Positions 49,589 through 58,497 are shown, counted from the first letter of the stretch. The stretch is 64,000 nt of DNA from Cyclobacteriaceae bacterium (GCA_958296015.1 CATQIH010000015.1:1-64000); one strand, 5' to 3'. Numbers and translations: made by a program. The notes: generated from the letters alone by a model not told the origin.

Positions 49589-50595
49589 AGATACTCTATG
49601 CCATTCAGGGCACGGGCAACGGCCACATCAGCCGCGCTCGGGATATTGTGCCTATTCTGCAAAAGAAAGGAGCACTGGATATCCTGGTCAGCGGCATTCA
49701 GGCAGATGTGCAACTGCCCTACCCTATCCGGTACCAACTTAAAGGCATGAGCTTTATTTTTGGCAAATCGGGCGGTGTAGATATGATGAGTACGTATACC
49801 AACTGCAACTCACGCCAACTGATACGCGACATCCGCACGCTGCCAGTAGAGCAGTACGACCTGATCATTAACGACTTTGAACCGGTTTCGGCATGGGCTG
49901 CACATCTCAAAGGGCTGCCCTGCATCAGCCTGAGCCACCAGAGTGCTGTGCTTGCCAAGAATGTACCCAAACCTGCCAGCCAACACACATTGGGCGCACT
50001 CATCCTGAAAAAATACGCTCCCGGCACAAGTAAATATGGCTTTCACTTTGATAACTTCGATGAAAATATCTTTACACCTGTCATCCGCCAGGAGATTCGT
50101 CAGGCAGAAGTAAAAAACAAAGGGCATTATACTGTGTATTTGCCTGCTTTTGATGACAAAAAGCTGATCAAACGTCTGAAAGAAATTGATGGCGTGAAAT
50201 GGCACGTTTTCTCCAAACATACCAAGGCAAAGTACAAGACCAAAAACATTCGTGTGAAACCTATTGAAAACGAGCAGTTCATCAAAAGCCTGGTAAGTTG
50301 CCAAGGGGTACTGTGCGGTGCTGGTTTTGAAACACCCGCAGAAGCTTTGTACTTAAACAAAAAGTTACTGGTGATACCAATGAAAAATCAATACGAACAG
50401 CTATGCAACGCAGCGGCTCTGGAGGCTATGCACGTGCCTGTGATCAAAAATCTAAAGAGAAAACAGCTTCCCAAGCTAGAAGATTGGATACAACACGGTC
50501 ACTCACCTGTAATCCACTATCCGGATATTACGGAAGACATCATCAACCTGTTAATAGAAAAAAGCTATAATCCTACAAACTTGGTCATACTTTGA
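49585..50595 (+). CDS. Glycosyltransferase (GT-B, GT28-like)
   Basis: The 336-residue product begins 'MKILYAIQGTGNGHISRARDI', the opening of GT-B glycosyltransferases of the MurG/MGDG type. The C-terminal half has 'CGAGFETPAEALYLNKKLLVIPM' and 'YEQLCNAAALE', the donor-nucleotide side. I chose the ATG at 49585, which overlaps the upstream stop by four bases, and not the longer frame. It is coupled to the LpxH-like gene, so it may glycosylate a lipid. Confidence 0.88.
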   Translation: MKILYAIQGTGNGHISRARDIVPILQKKGALDILVSGIQADVQLPYPIRYQLKGMSFIFGKSGGVDMMSTYTNCNSRQLIRDIRTLPVEQYDLIINDFEPVSAWAAHLKGLPCISLSHQSAVLAKNVPKPASQHTLGALILKKYAPGTSKYGFHFDNFDENIFTPVIRQEIRQAEVKNKGHYTVYLPAFDDKKLIKRLKEIDGVKWHVFSKHTKAKYKTKNIRVKPIENEQFIKSLVSCQGVLCGAGFETPAEALYLNKKLLVIPMKNQYEQLCNAAALEAMHVPVIKNLKRKQLPKLEDWIQHGHSPVIHYPDITEDIINLLIEKSYNPTNLVIL

Positions 50596-51938
50596 ATAGA
50601 GAGAGTTTCGGAAAAGATTTTCAGTGGGGAATTGCCACCGCTGCCTTTCAGATAGAAGGTGCCTGCAACGAAGATGGCAAAGGAGCGTCCATCTGGGACG
50701 AATTTACCGCATTGCCCGGACGAATATACCAGAATCAACATGCGCGAACAGCGTGTGATTTTTATCATCAGTATCAACAGGACATTGCGCTGGTCAAGGA
50801 ACTGTCTATACCCAACTTCAGGTTTTCACTGGCCTGGTCGCGTATCCTGCCGGAAGGCATCGGTGTGGTAAATGAAGCAGGCATAGATTATTACAACAAA
50901 GTGATTGACCATTGCTTATCGCAGGGCCTGGAACCCTGGGTTACGCTGTATCACTGGGACTTGCCAGCTGCACTGAGCAAAAAGGGAGGATGGACCAACC
51001 GGCAGATTGTGGAATGGTTCAAAGGATATGTTGAAATCTGTGTGAGAGCCTTTGGCGATAGAGTAAAGCACTGGATGATCCTCAATGAGCCTACTGTGTT
51101 TACCGGTGCCGGCTATTTTCTGGGCATTCATGCTCCCGGCCAGATAGGGCTTGGCAACTTTCTGCCTGCCGTACACCACGCCGCACTTTGCCAGGCAGAA
51201 GGTGCCAGGATTGTTAAATTTCATTGCCCGGATAGCGAAGTGGGCACTACCATCTCCTGCACGCTGCTGGAGCCGGTACGTAAAGTAGAACGGCATATAA
51301 ATGCCACACGGAGAGCAGATGCTCTTACCAATCGGTTGTTTATTGAGCCTGCTTTGGGTTTAGGATACCCTATAGCTGACCTAAAACCTTTGAGAAAGCT
51401 GGAGAAGTGGATACAACCTGGCGATGAGCAAAATCTGATCTATGATTTTGATTTTATTGGCATACAAAACTATACCCGTGAAATTATCAAACACTCATTA
51501 ACAGTGCCCTATATCTTTGCCAAGCCTGTGGCAGCCGATAGGCGCAACGTAGCCACTACACTGATGAACTGGGAAGTGTACCCTGATGCACTGTACCAGA
51601 TACTGACGCTTTTTCGTAAAAGATACCGGCTCAAAAAGATCATTGTTACAGAAAACGGAGCAGCTTTTAGAGATAAAGTAAAGGGCGAGGAAATTGCAGA
51701 CTCCGAAAGAATTCAGTATCTAAATGATAATTTGAAGAGTTGTCTGCGCGCCAAATATGAAGGTGTACCACTGGAAGGCTACTTTGTATGGACATTAACT
51801 GATAACTTTGAATGGGCAGAAGGTTATCGGCCTACTTTTGGATTGGTTCATGTTGACTTCAGAAGCCAGCAAAGGCTGATCAAAAACTCCGGCTATTGGT
51901 ACAAGTCTTTTTTGGAGCACCGGAAGAATCTGAGCTAA
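50592..51938 (+). CDS. Family 1 beta-glucosidase-like glycosidase, TTG start
   Basis: The 448-residue product is a GH1 enzyme: 'FRFSLAWSRILPEG', acid/base Glu166 in 'ILNEP', nucleophile Glu354 in 'VTENG', and the 'DNFEWAEGY' loop. It would hydrolyse beta-glycosidic bonds in the cytoplasm, as no signal peptide is seen. The TTG start at 50592 overlaps the glycosyltransferase stop (TTGA). The conserved 'QWGIATAAFQ' begins at residue 11, so no shorter start fits. Confidence 0.92.
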   Translation: MNRESFGKDFQWGIATAAFQIEGACNEDGKGASIWDEFTALPGRIYQNQHARTACDFYHQYQQDIALVKELSIPNFRFSLAWSRILPEGIGVVNEAGIDYYNKVIDHCLSQGLEPWVTLYHWDLPAALSKKGGWTNRQIVEWFKGYVEICVRAFGDRVKHWMILNEPTVFTGAGYFLGIHAPGQIGLGNFLPAVHHAALCQAEGARIVKFHCPDSEVGTTISCTLLEPVRKVERHINATRRADALTNRLFIEPALGLGYPIADLKPLRKLEKWIQPGDEQNLIYDFDFIGIQNYTREIIKHSLTVPYIFAKPVAADRRNVATTLMNWEVYPDALYQILTLFRKRYRLKKIIVTENGAAFRDKVKGEEIADSERIQYLNDNLKSCLRAKYEGVPLEGYFVWTLTDNFEWAEGYRPTFGLVHVDFRSQQRLIKNSGYWYKSFLEHRKNLS

Positions 51939-52004
51939 AAGAAATACCCGATTACCTATCAGGTATTTATATCCGAACAAAATTGTGCCATATTGTTTGC
52001 CTCT

Positions 52005-52175
52005 TTAGGCCATTGGTTGCAACACACTCTGGCGCACTACATAGCTGTTACAGCCAGCATGATGGTCTTCTTTTATACAATCGTGAATCTTTGTATGGCA
52101 TATTTCCTGCTCTTTGATATATTCTACTATATCGTTGATGCGTATTTTCAGGCTTTGAAGCTCTTTCTTGCTCAT
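52005..52175 (-). CDS. Small hypothetical protein (56 residues)
   Basis: An ATG at 52175 opens a 56-codon frame ending in TAA at 52005-52007. The protein is helical and rich in Lys/Glu with two Cys-containing stretches ('KEQEICHTKIHDCIKEDHHAGCNS'), and I recognise no domain. It is below a 60-residue threshold. It faces the glycosidase gene convergently. I give it moderate-low weight because no homologue can be checked. Confidence 0.35.
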   Translation of the reverse strand: MSKKELQSLKIRINDIVEYIKEQEICHTKIHDCIKEDHHAGCNSYVVRQSVLQPMA

Positions 52176-52256
52176 GGTTTGTTTGTTTGAGTTGAAAAAA
52201 TACCATGAACCTACAAGACACAGCGTTTAAGTATTGGCTCAGAATAAATTACAATT

Positions 52257-52302
52257 GCTAGCGCACTCCATGCCGAACGCGTCCAGCGTGGAGCGCACTA
52301 GC
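52257..52302. repeat. Imperfect inverted repeat, REP-like
   Basis: GCTAGCGCACTCCA (52257-52270) and TGGAGCGCACTAGC (52289-52302) are near-perfect inverted arms, 12 of 14 positions, the differences being G-U compatible. It is GC-rich within an AT-rich gap, which suggests a dispersed repeat. Confidence 0.6.
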
Positions 52303-52344
52303 AGTCGGTAATAGGTAGTTTTGTAATTAATTTTGATTGACTAC

Positions 52345-52790
52345 TTATATCGTCAGCATCTTACTAGATTCACCTATTAAAAATTCGTGTACTTCATCTT
52401 TGGTAGTAAATATTTTCAGGTCTATGTGGCCAACAGATTTTAACGCTTGTTCAGCCCGCAAAGCTCTAAATACAGTACTAGAGGCCACCGAGGTAAGCAA
52501 CGCGACAGTACATACGCGACAGTACATTTAGTATCAGGTTCGTCTGCAAACTGAGAAAACCGCTGATACCAGGATTGAAGATGGATCAAAAAAGTTTTTT
52601 CACCAATATCTTCAAAATGTTTCTTAGTGAAAAACCAACGTCTTTTGTCATACATTAAAGCAATATTAGTAGCAATATCTAATGAGTCCTGATACTGGTA
52701 TGCATCACCCATTCCTATGAAATTCATTTCAACAGCCGCTATCTTCTTGCTGAACTCTGCTGTTGCAAGACTATTGATTATTCTGTACAT
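52345..52790 (-). pseudogene. Hypothetical gene broken by a 14-bp tandem duplication
   Basis: The intact ORF starts at 52790 and runs 116 codons, but from 'DTKCTVA' on it goes out of frame. Skipping one copy of the duplicated 14 bp restores a frame that continues 'LLTSVASSTVFRALRAEQALKSVGHIDLKIFTTKDEVHEFL', for about 143 residues in total, to the TAA at 52345-52347. The join is clean, so the duplication is the cause. The protein has no domain I recognise. It may be a phase-variable or recently dead gene. Confidence 0.75.
52500..52527. repeat. Perfect 14-bp tandem duplication
   Basis: ACGCGACAGTACAT is present twice in a row (52500-52513 and 52514-52527). Fourteen is not a multiple of three, hence the frameshift. 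Confidence 0.9.
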
Positions 52791-53279
52791 AAGTTAAAAA
52801 ATTTTCAAAACGTTAGAACTAAGTTGATGTTATAATTGAATAAACGGAATACCGGTAAAAAGTTGCTTCTCTTAGTGAGATTTTTCGCAAATAGTTGCAA
52901 ACGTTTATATGAATAGCAGAGCGAAAACCGAAATTTATTACAAATATAACTTATAAAGCATATTAAAATACAAATTAAATAACATTTGCATCACATTCAA
53001 TATTTGTTTTGCAAAATTTTTAAATAATAGCCAATACATTCTTATACTACATTGGTATATATTACTGCATTCCCCCTGTAGTTTCATCAGTGTCTTATCA
53101 GGCATCTGTCACCTATAAATACATTAGTGTAGGCTATTCAAACACATAGTTTCCCACAAAGTGTCTGCATTCATCGATCAAACATTTGGCTTATTAATAT
53201 ATATTTGTTGCTGAAAAGGTTAGACGACCCCTCATAGTACCATCCTTCGTGAAACAACGAAGACCTTAACACAACTGAT
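52791..53279. other. AT-rich intergenic gap before the GT2 gene
   Basis: About 490 bp, divergent, very AT-rich. It has no convincing ORF. It holds a full -7 box (TATATTTG at 53200-53207) for the GT2 gene. Confidence 0.45.
53200..53207 (+). promoter_or_regulatory. -7 box TATATTTG before the GT2 gene
   Basis: A full TAnnTTTG match 72 bp before the ATG. A TTTG lies upstream at 53185-53188, but the spacing of 11 bp is short. Confidence 0.4.
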
Positions 53280-54149
53280 ATGCCCGACAAGATAAGCGTA
53301 CTGACGCTGGTACATGACCGTCCGCTGCACCTGAAAAACATGCTGCTTGGACTCATGCAGTCGCAAAAGCTACCGGATGAACTGGTTATTATATATATGA
53401 ATGAGGACAAAAGGTACACACTCCCGCAAGTGCCTTTTCCTGTGATCGAGAAACATATCCGCTCTGAAACCTCGCCTATTCCACTGGCGGCAGCCCGAAA
53501 CCTGGGGGCCACGGCAGCTTCCGGCGATTACCTGATATTTCTGGATGTAGACTGCATTCCTGAACCCCATCTTGTAAGTACTTACTCTCACGCTTTGCGT
53601 CATTTTGATGGGTTGCTGATGGGTGATATTCATTATCTGCCACAATCGTTTGACAAACAGACATGGAGCTTTCAGCAACTTCGTGCCCTGGCAGTGGCCC
53701 ATCCGCGCCGCCCGGTGCTTACTCAGGACGGGCTTTATCCATCAACGGCTTATGAGCTATTCTGGACACTCAACTTTGCGCTACGCAGCACTACCTTTTC
53801 CTTGCTATCCGGCTTTGACGAACAATACTGTGGTTACGGGGCCGAGGATACCGACTTTGCCTTTACAGCACGCCAGCAGGGCATACCGTTTGCGCTCTGC
53901 CGGGCACGCACTTACCATCAGCCTCATGCGGTGTATAAACCGCCATTGCAGCACTTTACAGACATCATCAGCAACGCCCGGCGTTTTAAAGATAAATGGC
54001 AAATATGGCCGATGGACGGATGGCTACAGCAGTTTGCAGACCTGGGCCTGATCAGTTGGAAGAAAACGGAGAAGATTATTGAAATCCGCCGACAGCCAAC
54101 CCCAGAAGAGATCGAACAAGCCAGGCACCAAAGCCCCGCCGGATTTTGA
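53280..54149 (+). CDS. Family 2 glycosyltransferase
   Basis: The 289-residue product has the GT-A fold: 'ISVLTLVHDRPLHLKNMLLGL', 'AAARNLGATAASGDYLIFLDVDCIP' with the metal-binding DVD, and a later 'GYGAEDTDFAFTARQQG' of the galactosyltransferase C-terminal type. It is cytoplasmic by appearance and may work on surface polysaccharide or glycolipid. It stands alone; two other glycosyltransferases lie at 55.3-57.5 kb on the other strand. Confidence 0.9.
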   Translation: MPDKISVLTLVHDRPLHLKNMLLGLMQSQKLPDELVIIYMNEDKRYTLPQVPFPVIEKHIRSETSPIPLAAARNLGATAASGDYLIFLDVDCIPEPHLVSTYSHALRHFDGLLMGDIHYLPQSFDKQTWSFQQLRALAVAHPRRPVLTQDGLYPSTAYELFWTLNFALRSTTFSLLSGFDEQYCGYGAEDTDFAFTARQQGIPFALCRARTYHQPHAVYKPPLQHFTDIISNARRFKDKWQIWPMDGWLQQFADLGLISWKKTEKIIEIRRQPTPEEIEQARHQSPAGF

Positions 54150-54230
54150 GTTGCACAATAGAGGGTGCTATAGTTGCTTGATCAATTTTTGGGGGAAGGG
54201 TTATGCTGAAAAACTTATGAAACAAGATAA

Positions 54231-54445
54231 AGTCTGTGACTGAAGCCACTAGGCGTATCGCCCATATCATTAAAGATATACGTTCATTGCCTCCAATCCT
54301 GGCTTCGGTCCGGGACGCACAGTCTGTGACCGAAGCCTTACAATAATGCCAAGCCTAAGGCTTGATAGTATTTACAAAGCTTCATCGGACTGGCGACCGG
54401 TGTCCCGGCGACCGGTCGCAGACTACGCTTTCCAGACTGAAGCCA
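54231..54445. repeat. GC-rich repeat island
   Basis: AGTCTGTGACTGAAGCC (54231) and AGTCTGTGACCGAAGCC (54321) are near copies, with a shorter third at about 54434. GGCTTCGGTC (54301-54310) is inverted against GACCGAAGCC (54328-54337). GGCGACCGGT occurs at 54392 and 54407, and GCGACCGGTCGC (54408-54419) is palindromic. Confidence 0.75.
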
Positions 54446-54500
54446 GTGTTTGGGATGTAGTAAAAACCAGAAAAAAGCAATAAATCCATATTGCTAATTT

Positions 54501-54735
54501 GTTATGCAAAGCACCTGTTTGTTAAAGAAAAGTTATATTTTTTTACTTATAATAACTAATGAGTAGCAAAAATGTCATTTTTGTTATTCATTAGTGCAAA
54601 TAAATAGATAAATACATCTCTGCATAACTTATTTACTCTTGTAAGTTATGCAAATATCGTTTTGTTAATTTATAAATTTCAGGAGTTATGCAAAAGACGT
54701 TTGACTAACGTATTTTCTCTTATAAGTTATGCAAA
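54501..54735. repeat. GTTATGCAAA direct repeats and a 20-bp-arm hairpin
   Basis: GTTATGCAAA occurs at 54501, 54645, 54685 and 54726, the last three spaced 40 and 41 bp; each is followed by a variable TTTG/TTAA-rich stretch. An inverted hairpin with arms 54555-54574 and 54576-54595 (18 of 20 positions, mismatches G-U compatible) lies between the first and second copies. Confidence 0.75.
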
Positions 54736-54872
54736 AGTTATATTCTATACTCATTTCCTTCAATAAGAAGCAAAAATTATGCTTTCATACTACAATCCAT
54801 TATGTCATGTTCTTGATCAATATAATCGTTTTGGACTATCCTGCCAAATCTTCCGAAAGCACATTGTAGCAT

Positions 54873-54907
54873 AAAAAAACGGAAGCCAATGATGCACCAG
54901 CTTCCGT
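54873..54907 (-). terminator. Terminator of the STAS-like gene
   Basis: Plus-strand ACGGAAGC (54879-54886) pairs with GCTTCCGT (54900-54907). On the minus strand the stem is followed by a T-tract (plus-strand A-run 54873-54879). It lies about 24 bp after the stop at 54931. Confidence 0.75.
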
Positions 54908-54930
54908 TCTCTATAATTACTACCTAATTG

Positions 54931-55287
54931 CTATTCCGCAACCCATTGTCTGGCGGTTTCTGCTTCTTCAAGCTTAAAATATTTGATATCTGCATCAATC
55001 ACTAGGTCAGAGATGCTTCCCAGCTTGCCTAGCCAGCTTTCGTTGGTCACTACGGCCACTTTCTCAAAGTCGCTGAGGTATTTGCCGGTTTGTTTCAGGT
55101 CTTCAAAAAATCCTTTCAGGGAGTATCCTTCAAAGTCAGGAATTTCCAGATACATGCGCACCTTATTGTATTGGGTGAGCGTCTGTTTGATCTTCTGTGC
55201 AATGGTGTTTATTTCGTCTTCCGTCACTTTGTCCTGAATAGTAACATGGAGGATATTATTTGTCTGAGGCTCTTTTACCTTTATCAT
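54931..55287 (-). CDS. SpoIIAA/STAS-like protein
   Basis: The 118-residue product has the SpoIIAA-like fold: 'ILHVTIQDKVTEDEINTIAQKIKQTL', 'VRMYLEIPDFEGYSLKGFFEDLK', 'KVAVVTNESWLGKL'. This family overlaps with STAS/CRAL-TRIO-like domains and is often involved in regulation or lipid binding. It is upstream of its own terminator, just downstream of two glycosyltransferases on the same strand, with a 20-bp gap to the nearest. Confidence 0.85.
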   Translation of the reverse strand: MIKVKEPQTNNILHVTIQDKVTEDEINTIAQKIKQTLTQYNKVRMYLEIPDFEGYSLKGFFEDLKQTGKYLSDFEKVAVVTNESWLGKLGSISDLVIDADIKYFKLEEAETARQWVAE

Positions 55288-55307
55288 ACTATTATATGGT
55301 TTTAGCG

Positions 55308-56393
55308 TTAAAATGTGTTTGTATTGAGTAACTTTTCGGCTGTATTTGCTATGAAGTCAGCAGCTTGTTTTGCACCTTCGACATTTTCTACCTGCTGCCA
55401 TCCAGTGGTATCCAGCTTATCAGTATCAACCAACAAACGTGGCCAGTGTTTTGCAGCGGGCCAATCATTCAATACAAGGGCCACACCCAATCTTTTAAGT
55501 GCTTCGGCTTTGCTCTTTTGTTCTTCAAACGGGCGTTCTTCCGGAATACAAACAAAACGCGCCCTGGCAGCCGCCACTTCCATCACGGTATTGTTACCGG
55601 CGGAGCCTACCACCACATCGGCTGCTTTCAGATAAGGAAAAGGATCATCTACTTTGCCTACCCATCGTATTTGCGGGGTGTCTTGACTGGGCACATCCCC
55701 CACAGGCCCTACGGCCCACCACATCCAGCCGGGCGTATGAGCGGCAGCGTCCAGAATTTGCTGCGCTGAGATTCCCTGCCCACCCAGTCCGCTGATGATC
55801 ACGATGTGCCGGCACCGATCAGAAAACCCAAGCTGCTGTCGGGCCTGCTCTTGAGTGAGCACACGCTGACTGAACCGGCTGAAGCCTCCTGCGTAAAATG
55901 TCTTCTGCTGCACCCATACCGGCACCGTAGGTTCTTCCAGGCATTTGGCAAAGGGTGCTATCAGTGCCAAACAGCTCTGAAAAGCAGCCAGATGAGCCGC
56001 ATCCGTACGCACGCCATGTTGCCGCATGATGATGACCGGCAGGCTGCAAAGACGGGCAAACAAAGCCACCTCTACCGATACATCTACCACCACCAAGGCA
56101 GGCGACTCGCGTGCAATCCAACCGGCCATGATGTGCATACGCTGCTGTATGCCTGGCACCTGCAAGGGCGCATAATGTAGCACATCTGGCCAGTTGTGTT
56201 GCTCTTCAGTAAGCGGCACCACATCAGAGGGTAGCTTTATTACCTGAATACGATCCGACTGCAACGTTTGCAGATAGGTGGTATTGGAGCTAAAAAGGGT
56301 GACCGGTGTGGATAAATGTGCTACAATCTGGCGGGCACGGTTGGCATGTCCGCGCCCATGATGGTGTACATAAAAGCCTACACCGCCTGGCAT
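55308..56393 (-). CDS. Glycosyltransferase, MurG/GT28-like
   Basis: The 361-residue product starts 'GVGFYVHHHGRGHANRARQI', a GT-B opening, and has 'RHIVIISGLGGQGI' and 'VVVGSAGNNTVMEVAAARARFVCIPEERPFEEQ' for the donor-nucleotide side. It may use a UDP-sugar on a membrane lipid or polysaccharide. It overlaps the upstream GT4 gene by 16 bp, so the two are translationally linked. Confidence 0.88.
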   Translation of the reverse strand: MPGGVGFYVHHHGRGHANRARQIVAHLSTPVTLFSSNTTYLQTLQSDRIQVIKLPSDVVPLTEEQHNWPDVLHYAPLQVPGIQQRMHIMAGWIARESPALVVVDVSVEVALFARLCSLPVIIMRQHGVRTDAAHLAAFQSCLALIAPFAKCLEEPTVPVWVQQKTFYAGGFSRFSQRVLTQEQARQQLGFSDRCRHIVIISGLGGQGISAQQILDAAAHTPGWMWWAVGPVGDVPSQDTPQIRWVGKVDDPFPYLKAADVVVGSAGNNTVMEVAAARARFVCIPEERPFEEQKSKAEALKRLGVALVLNDWPAAKHWPRLLVDTDKLDTTGWQQVENVEGAKQAADFIANTAEKLLNTNTF

Positions 56394-57469
56394 GACATCG
56401 GTTTGATATCCCTGATACGGCTGTACAGGTCAACATAACTGTCGATCATGCTATCCAGTGAGCAATGTGCTTCGGCAAATGCACGGCAGTTGGCCCGGTT
56501 GAGTTGTGCCGCTTCGCGGGCGGCCACTGCCAGGGCGGCTACATCGCCAGCAGGTGCCAGGCGACCGGTTTTGTTATTGATCAGTTCGGGCAAGGCTCCC
56601 CGTTTGAAGGCTGCTACCGGTGTGCCGCAAGCCAACGATTCGGCAACCACCAGCCCGAACGGTTCTTCCCAGCAGGGAGTACACAGAAAGACGCTGGCAC
56701 TGCCCAGCAGGTCTACCAGTTCGTCATGCGTTTTATGGCCTACATATTTAATATCTTCGGAGAGCAAAGGAGCAATTTCCTGATGGAAGTAGTCCTCATC
56801 ACAAGCAGGCCCGGCAATGGTCATCTTCATACCGGCCAGCTGCGCCGCCCTGATTGCCAGATGTGTGCCTTTCTCGGGTACGATTCGCCCAAACCAGATG
56901 GCCGTACCTGGCACTGCCACCGCACTGTATTGCCACTGATGCAGATCGATGCCATTGTAGATGATCTCACAGTCGGTGACGTAAGGGTTCCAGGAGAAGG
57001 CATTTTGCCTGGATACGGTGGTATAGCGTATCTTGCCGTATTTCTGCTCGCACCGCACCGCACTCTGTATCCACGAGAATGGTGGCGTATGTAGGGTAGT
57101 GACCATAGGCGTTGTGATGGTATGCGCCATAGATACCGGCAGGTAGTTGAGCGAATTGTTGTGGATGATATCAAAATCTGTACCGGCAAGCTCAAGCATC
57201 AGGTTGAGGTAAGCGTGATGCTCCTGCACAAACTGTTCGCTAAAATAATCGGTATTTGGTTCGAAGGCATAAGCTGTGCGGTAGTCAAGCGTACTGACGT
57301 GCATATTGTCGATATTCAAACATGGGTCGGAGTTTTCTGTGGCAAACAGCACCACCTCGTGTCCTCGCCTGATCAGCCCCTTTGCCAGTGCATAAGTGTG
57401 CATCTCCAAACCGCCAGCAAAAGGTTCTATAATAGGAAATTTAAGGTGTGCGATAATCCCTATCTTCAT
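56378..57469 (-). CDS. Family 4 glycosyltransferase
   Basis: The 363-residue product has 'EPFAGGLEMHTYALAKGLIRRGHEVVLFAT' as the N-terminal GT-B half and 'WFGRIVPEKGTHLAIRAAQ', 'PCWEEPFGLVVAESLACGTPVAAFKRGALPELI' as the donor-binding half with the E-x7-E motif. It overlaps the following MurG-like gene by 16 bp. The pair may build a common glycan. Confidence 0.92.
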   Translation of the reverse strand: MKIGIIAHLKFPIIEPFAGGLEMHTYALAKGLIRRGHEVVLFATENSDPCLNIDNMHVSTLDYRTAYAFEPNTDYFSEQFVQEHHAYLNLMLELAGTDFDIIHNNSLNYLPVSMAHTITTPMVTTLHTPPFSWIQSAVRCEQKYGKIRYTTVSRQNAFSWNPYVTDCEIIYNGIDLHQWQYSAVAVPGTAIWFGRIVPEKGTHLAIRAAQLAGMKMTIAGPACDEDYFHQEIAPLLSEDIKYVGHKTHDELVDLLGSASVFLCTPCWEEPFGLVVAESLACGTPVAAFKRGALPELINNKTGRLAPAGDVAALAVAAREAAQLNRANCRAFAEAHCSLDSMIDSYVDLYSRIRDIKPMSCQAV

Positions 57470-57692
57470 ATATTAAAAAAATTTAGAAAATGAAAAGATT
57501 AAAAAGGGGTAGATATGTTGATCATATTCGTATAAATGCCAAACAGAAACCAATTGTTTTAAAGTATTGCTCCTGCCGCTTCTTTTGATAGGATTATGAC
57601 CGATTCCGTTCAGTTTTTTCAAACAATATGGCTGTGCCAAAAGAACCGGAAGGATATAGCGTGATATGTGTCGTAAAATACTTTTTTTTATT

Positions 57693-57700
57693 TAGTTTTG
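57693..57700 (+). promoter_or_regulatory. -7 box TAGTTTTG before the holin-family gene
   Basis: A full TAnnTTTG match 34 bp before the ATG at 57735. No clear -33 TTTG was found. Confidence 0.4.
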
Positions 57701-57734
57701 CTGCCAGTTAAAGCAATCATACTTTTTTATCTGC

Positions 57735-58100
57735 ATGGAATATCAAAACAAACCCGTCGAGCGGCTTTTTCAGGATGTAAAAGGTTACATCATCACCCAG
57801 CGCGACCTGGCCATGACGGTAGTCTCCAAGAAAGGCTCTGATGTATTATTTATTGTTGTATTAGTTTCTATTCTGCTGGTTCTGGGCAGTTTTTTTCTGC
57901 TATTTCTTAGTATTTCTATGGCCTACCTTATCGGCCAGCTGATCCATTCGGTGTGGCTTGGTTTTCTGATCGTAGCTGTGCTTTACCTGCTGCTGGCTGT
58001 TTTGATATGGCTCAATAAAGACGCACTGCTTAAAACACCGATATTCAAGCTGTTTTTCAAATTGTTAGCCCCCAAACTTAAAGACGAAGACTATGAGTAA
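57735..58100 (+). CDS. Phage holin family membrane protein
   Basis: The 121-residue product has two long hydrophobic helices ('IVVLVSILLVLGSFFLLFLSISMAYLIG' and 'LGFLIVAVLYLLLAVLIWL') with a helical N-terminal part ('LFQDVKGYIITQRDLAMTVV'), the DUF1469/Holin-X layout common in Bacteroidota. The name comes from fold similarity and a role in lysis is not implied. It overlaps the next gene by 8 bp, so the pair is coupled. Confidence 0.85.
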   Translation: MEYQNKPVERLFQDVKGYIITQRDLAMTVVSKKGSDVLFIVVLVSILLVLGSFFLLFLSISMAYLIGQLIHSVWLGFLIVAVLYLLLAVLIWLNKDALLKTPIFKLFFKLLAPKLKDEDYE

Positions 58101-58488
58101 GCATTCCAGTCAGGAAGAATACGAGCGTGTAAGGGCCCGCCTGAAGGCAAAGGCATCTGCCAAAGAAAAACTCATACAGCAAGATCTGACGGCCGTTCGC
58201 AAAGAGTATATGCCGCGGTATATCAAGCGGAAAGTTATCACAGGGTGTGCTATATTTGGCGTTACCTACCTGATAGAAGAGCTGATATTTCGGAAGAAAC
58301 TACCTGGCATTGTTAAGTTCACCGGTGCCCTTGCCGCTGTGGTGGCTGCTCCCAAAGTATACACTTTCATTCAGGATAATTTCCTGATTGTAGGCGAGGT
58401 GGAGTCAGCAGGGGAAATCAGGGTGCTTCTTCCCGAACCTGCAAGGCCGCAAGACCATCATGATTTTAATATACAGGATGTGGAGTAA
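58093..58488 (+). CDS. Uncharacterised membrane-associated partner of the holin-family protein
   Basis: The 131-residue product has a highly charged N-terminal third ('EEYERVRARLKAKASAKEKLIQ'), one or two hydrophobic segments ('VITGCAIFGVTYLIEELIF', 'FTGALAAVVAAPKVYTFI') and a short acidic tail. No domain is recognised. Translational overlap with the holin-family gene suggests the two work together at the inner membrane. Confidence 0.7.
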   Translation: MSKHSSQEEYERVRARLKAKASAKEKLIQQDLTAVRKEYMPRYIKRKVITGCAIFGVTYLIEELIFRKKLPGIVKFTGALAAVVAAPKVYTFIQDNFLIVGEVESAGEIRVLLPEPARPQDHHDFNIQDVE

Positions 58489-58497
58489 TAAGGAGCA

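Larger units (their letters stand above)
54150..54930. other. Repeat-rich intergenic region
   Basis: The 780-bp gap has no convincing ORF. Its left part (about 54231-54445) has GC-rich short repeats and palindromes; its right part (54501-54735) has AT-rich repeats and a long hairpin. Both are described separately. It ends in a terminator for the STAS-like gene. Confidence 0.6.

Noticed and set aside
54501-54735. Possible CRISPR array
   Set aside because: The repeats are only 10 bp with degenerate continuation and unequal first spacing, and no cas genes are present.
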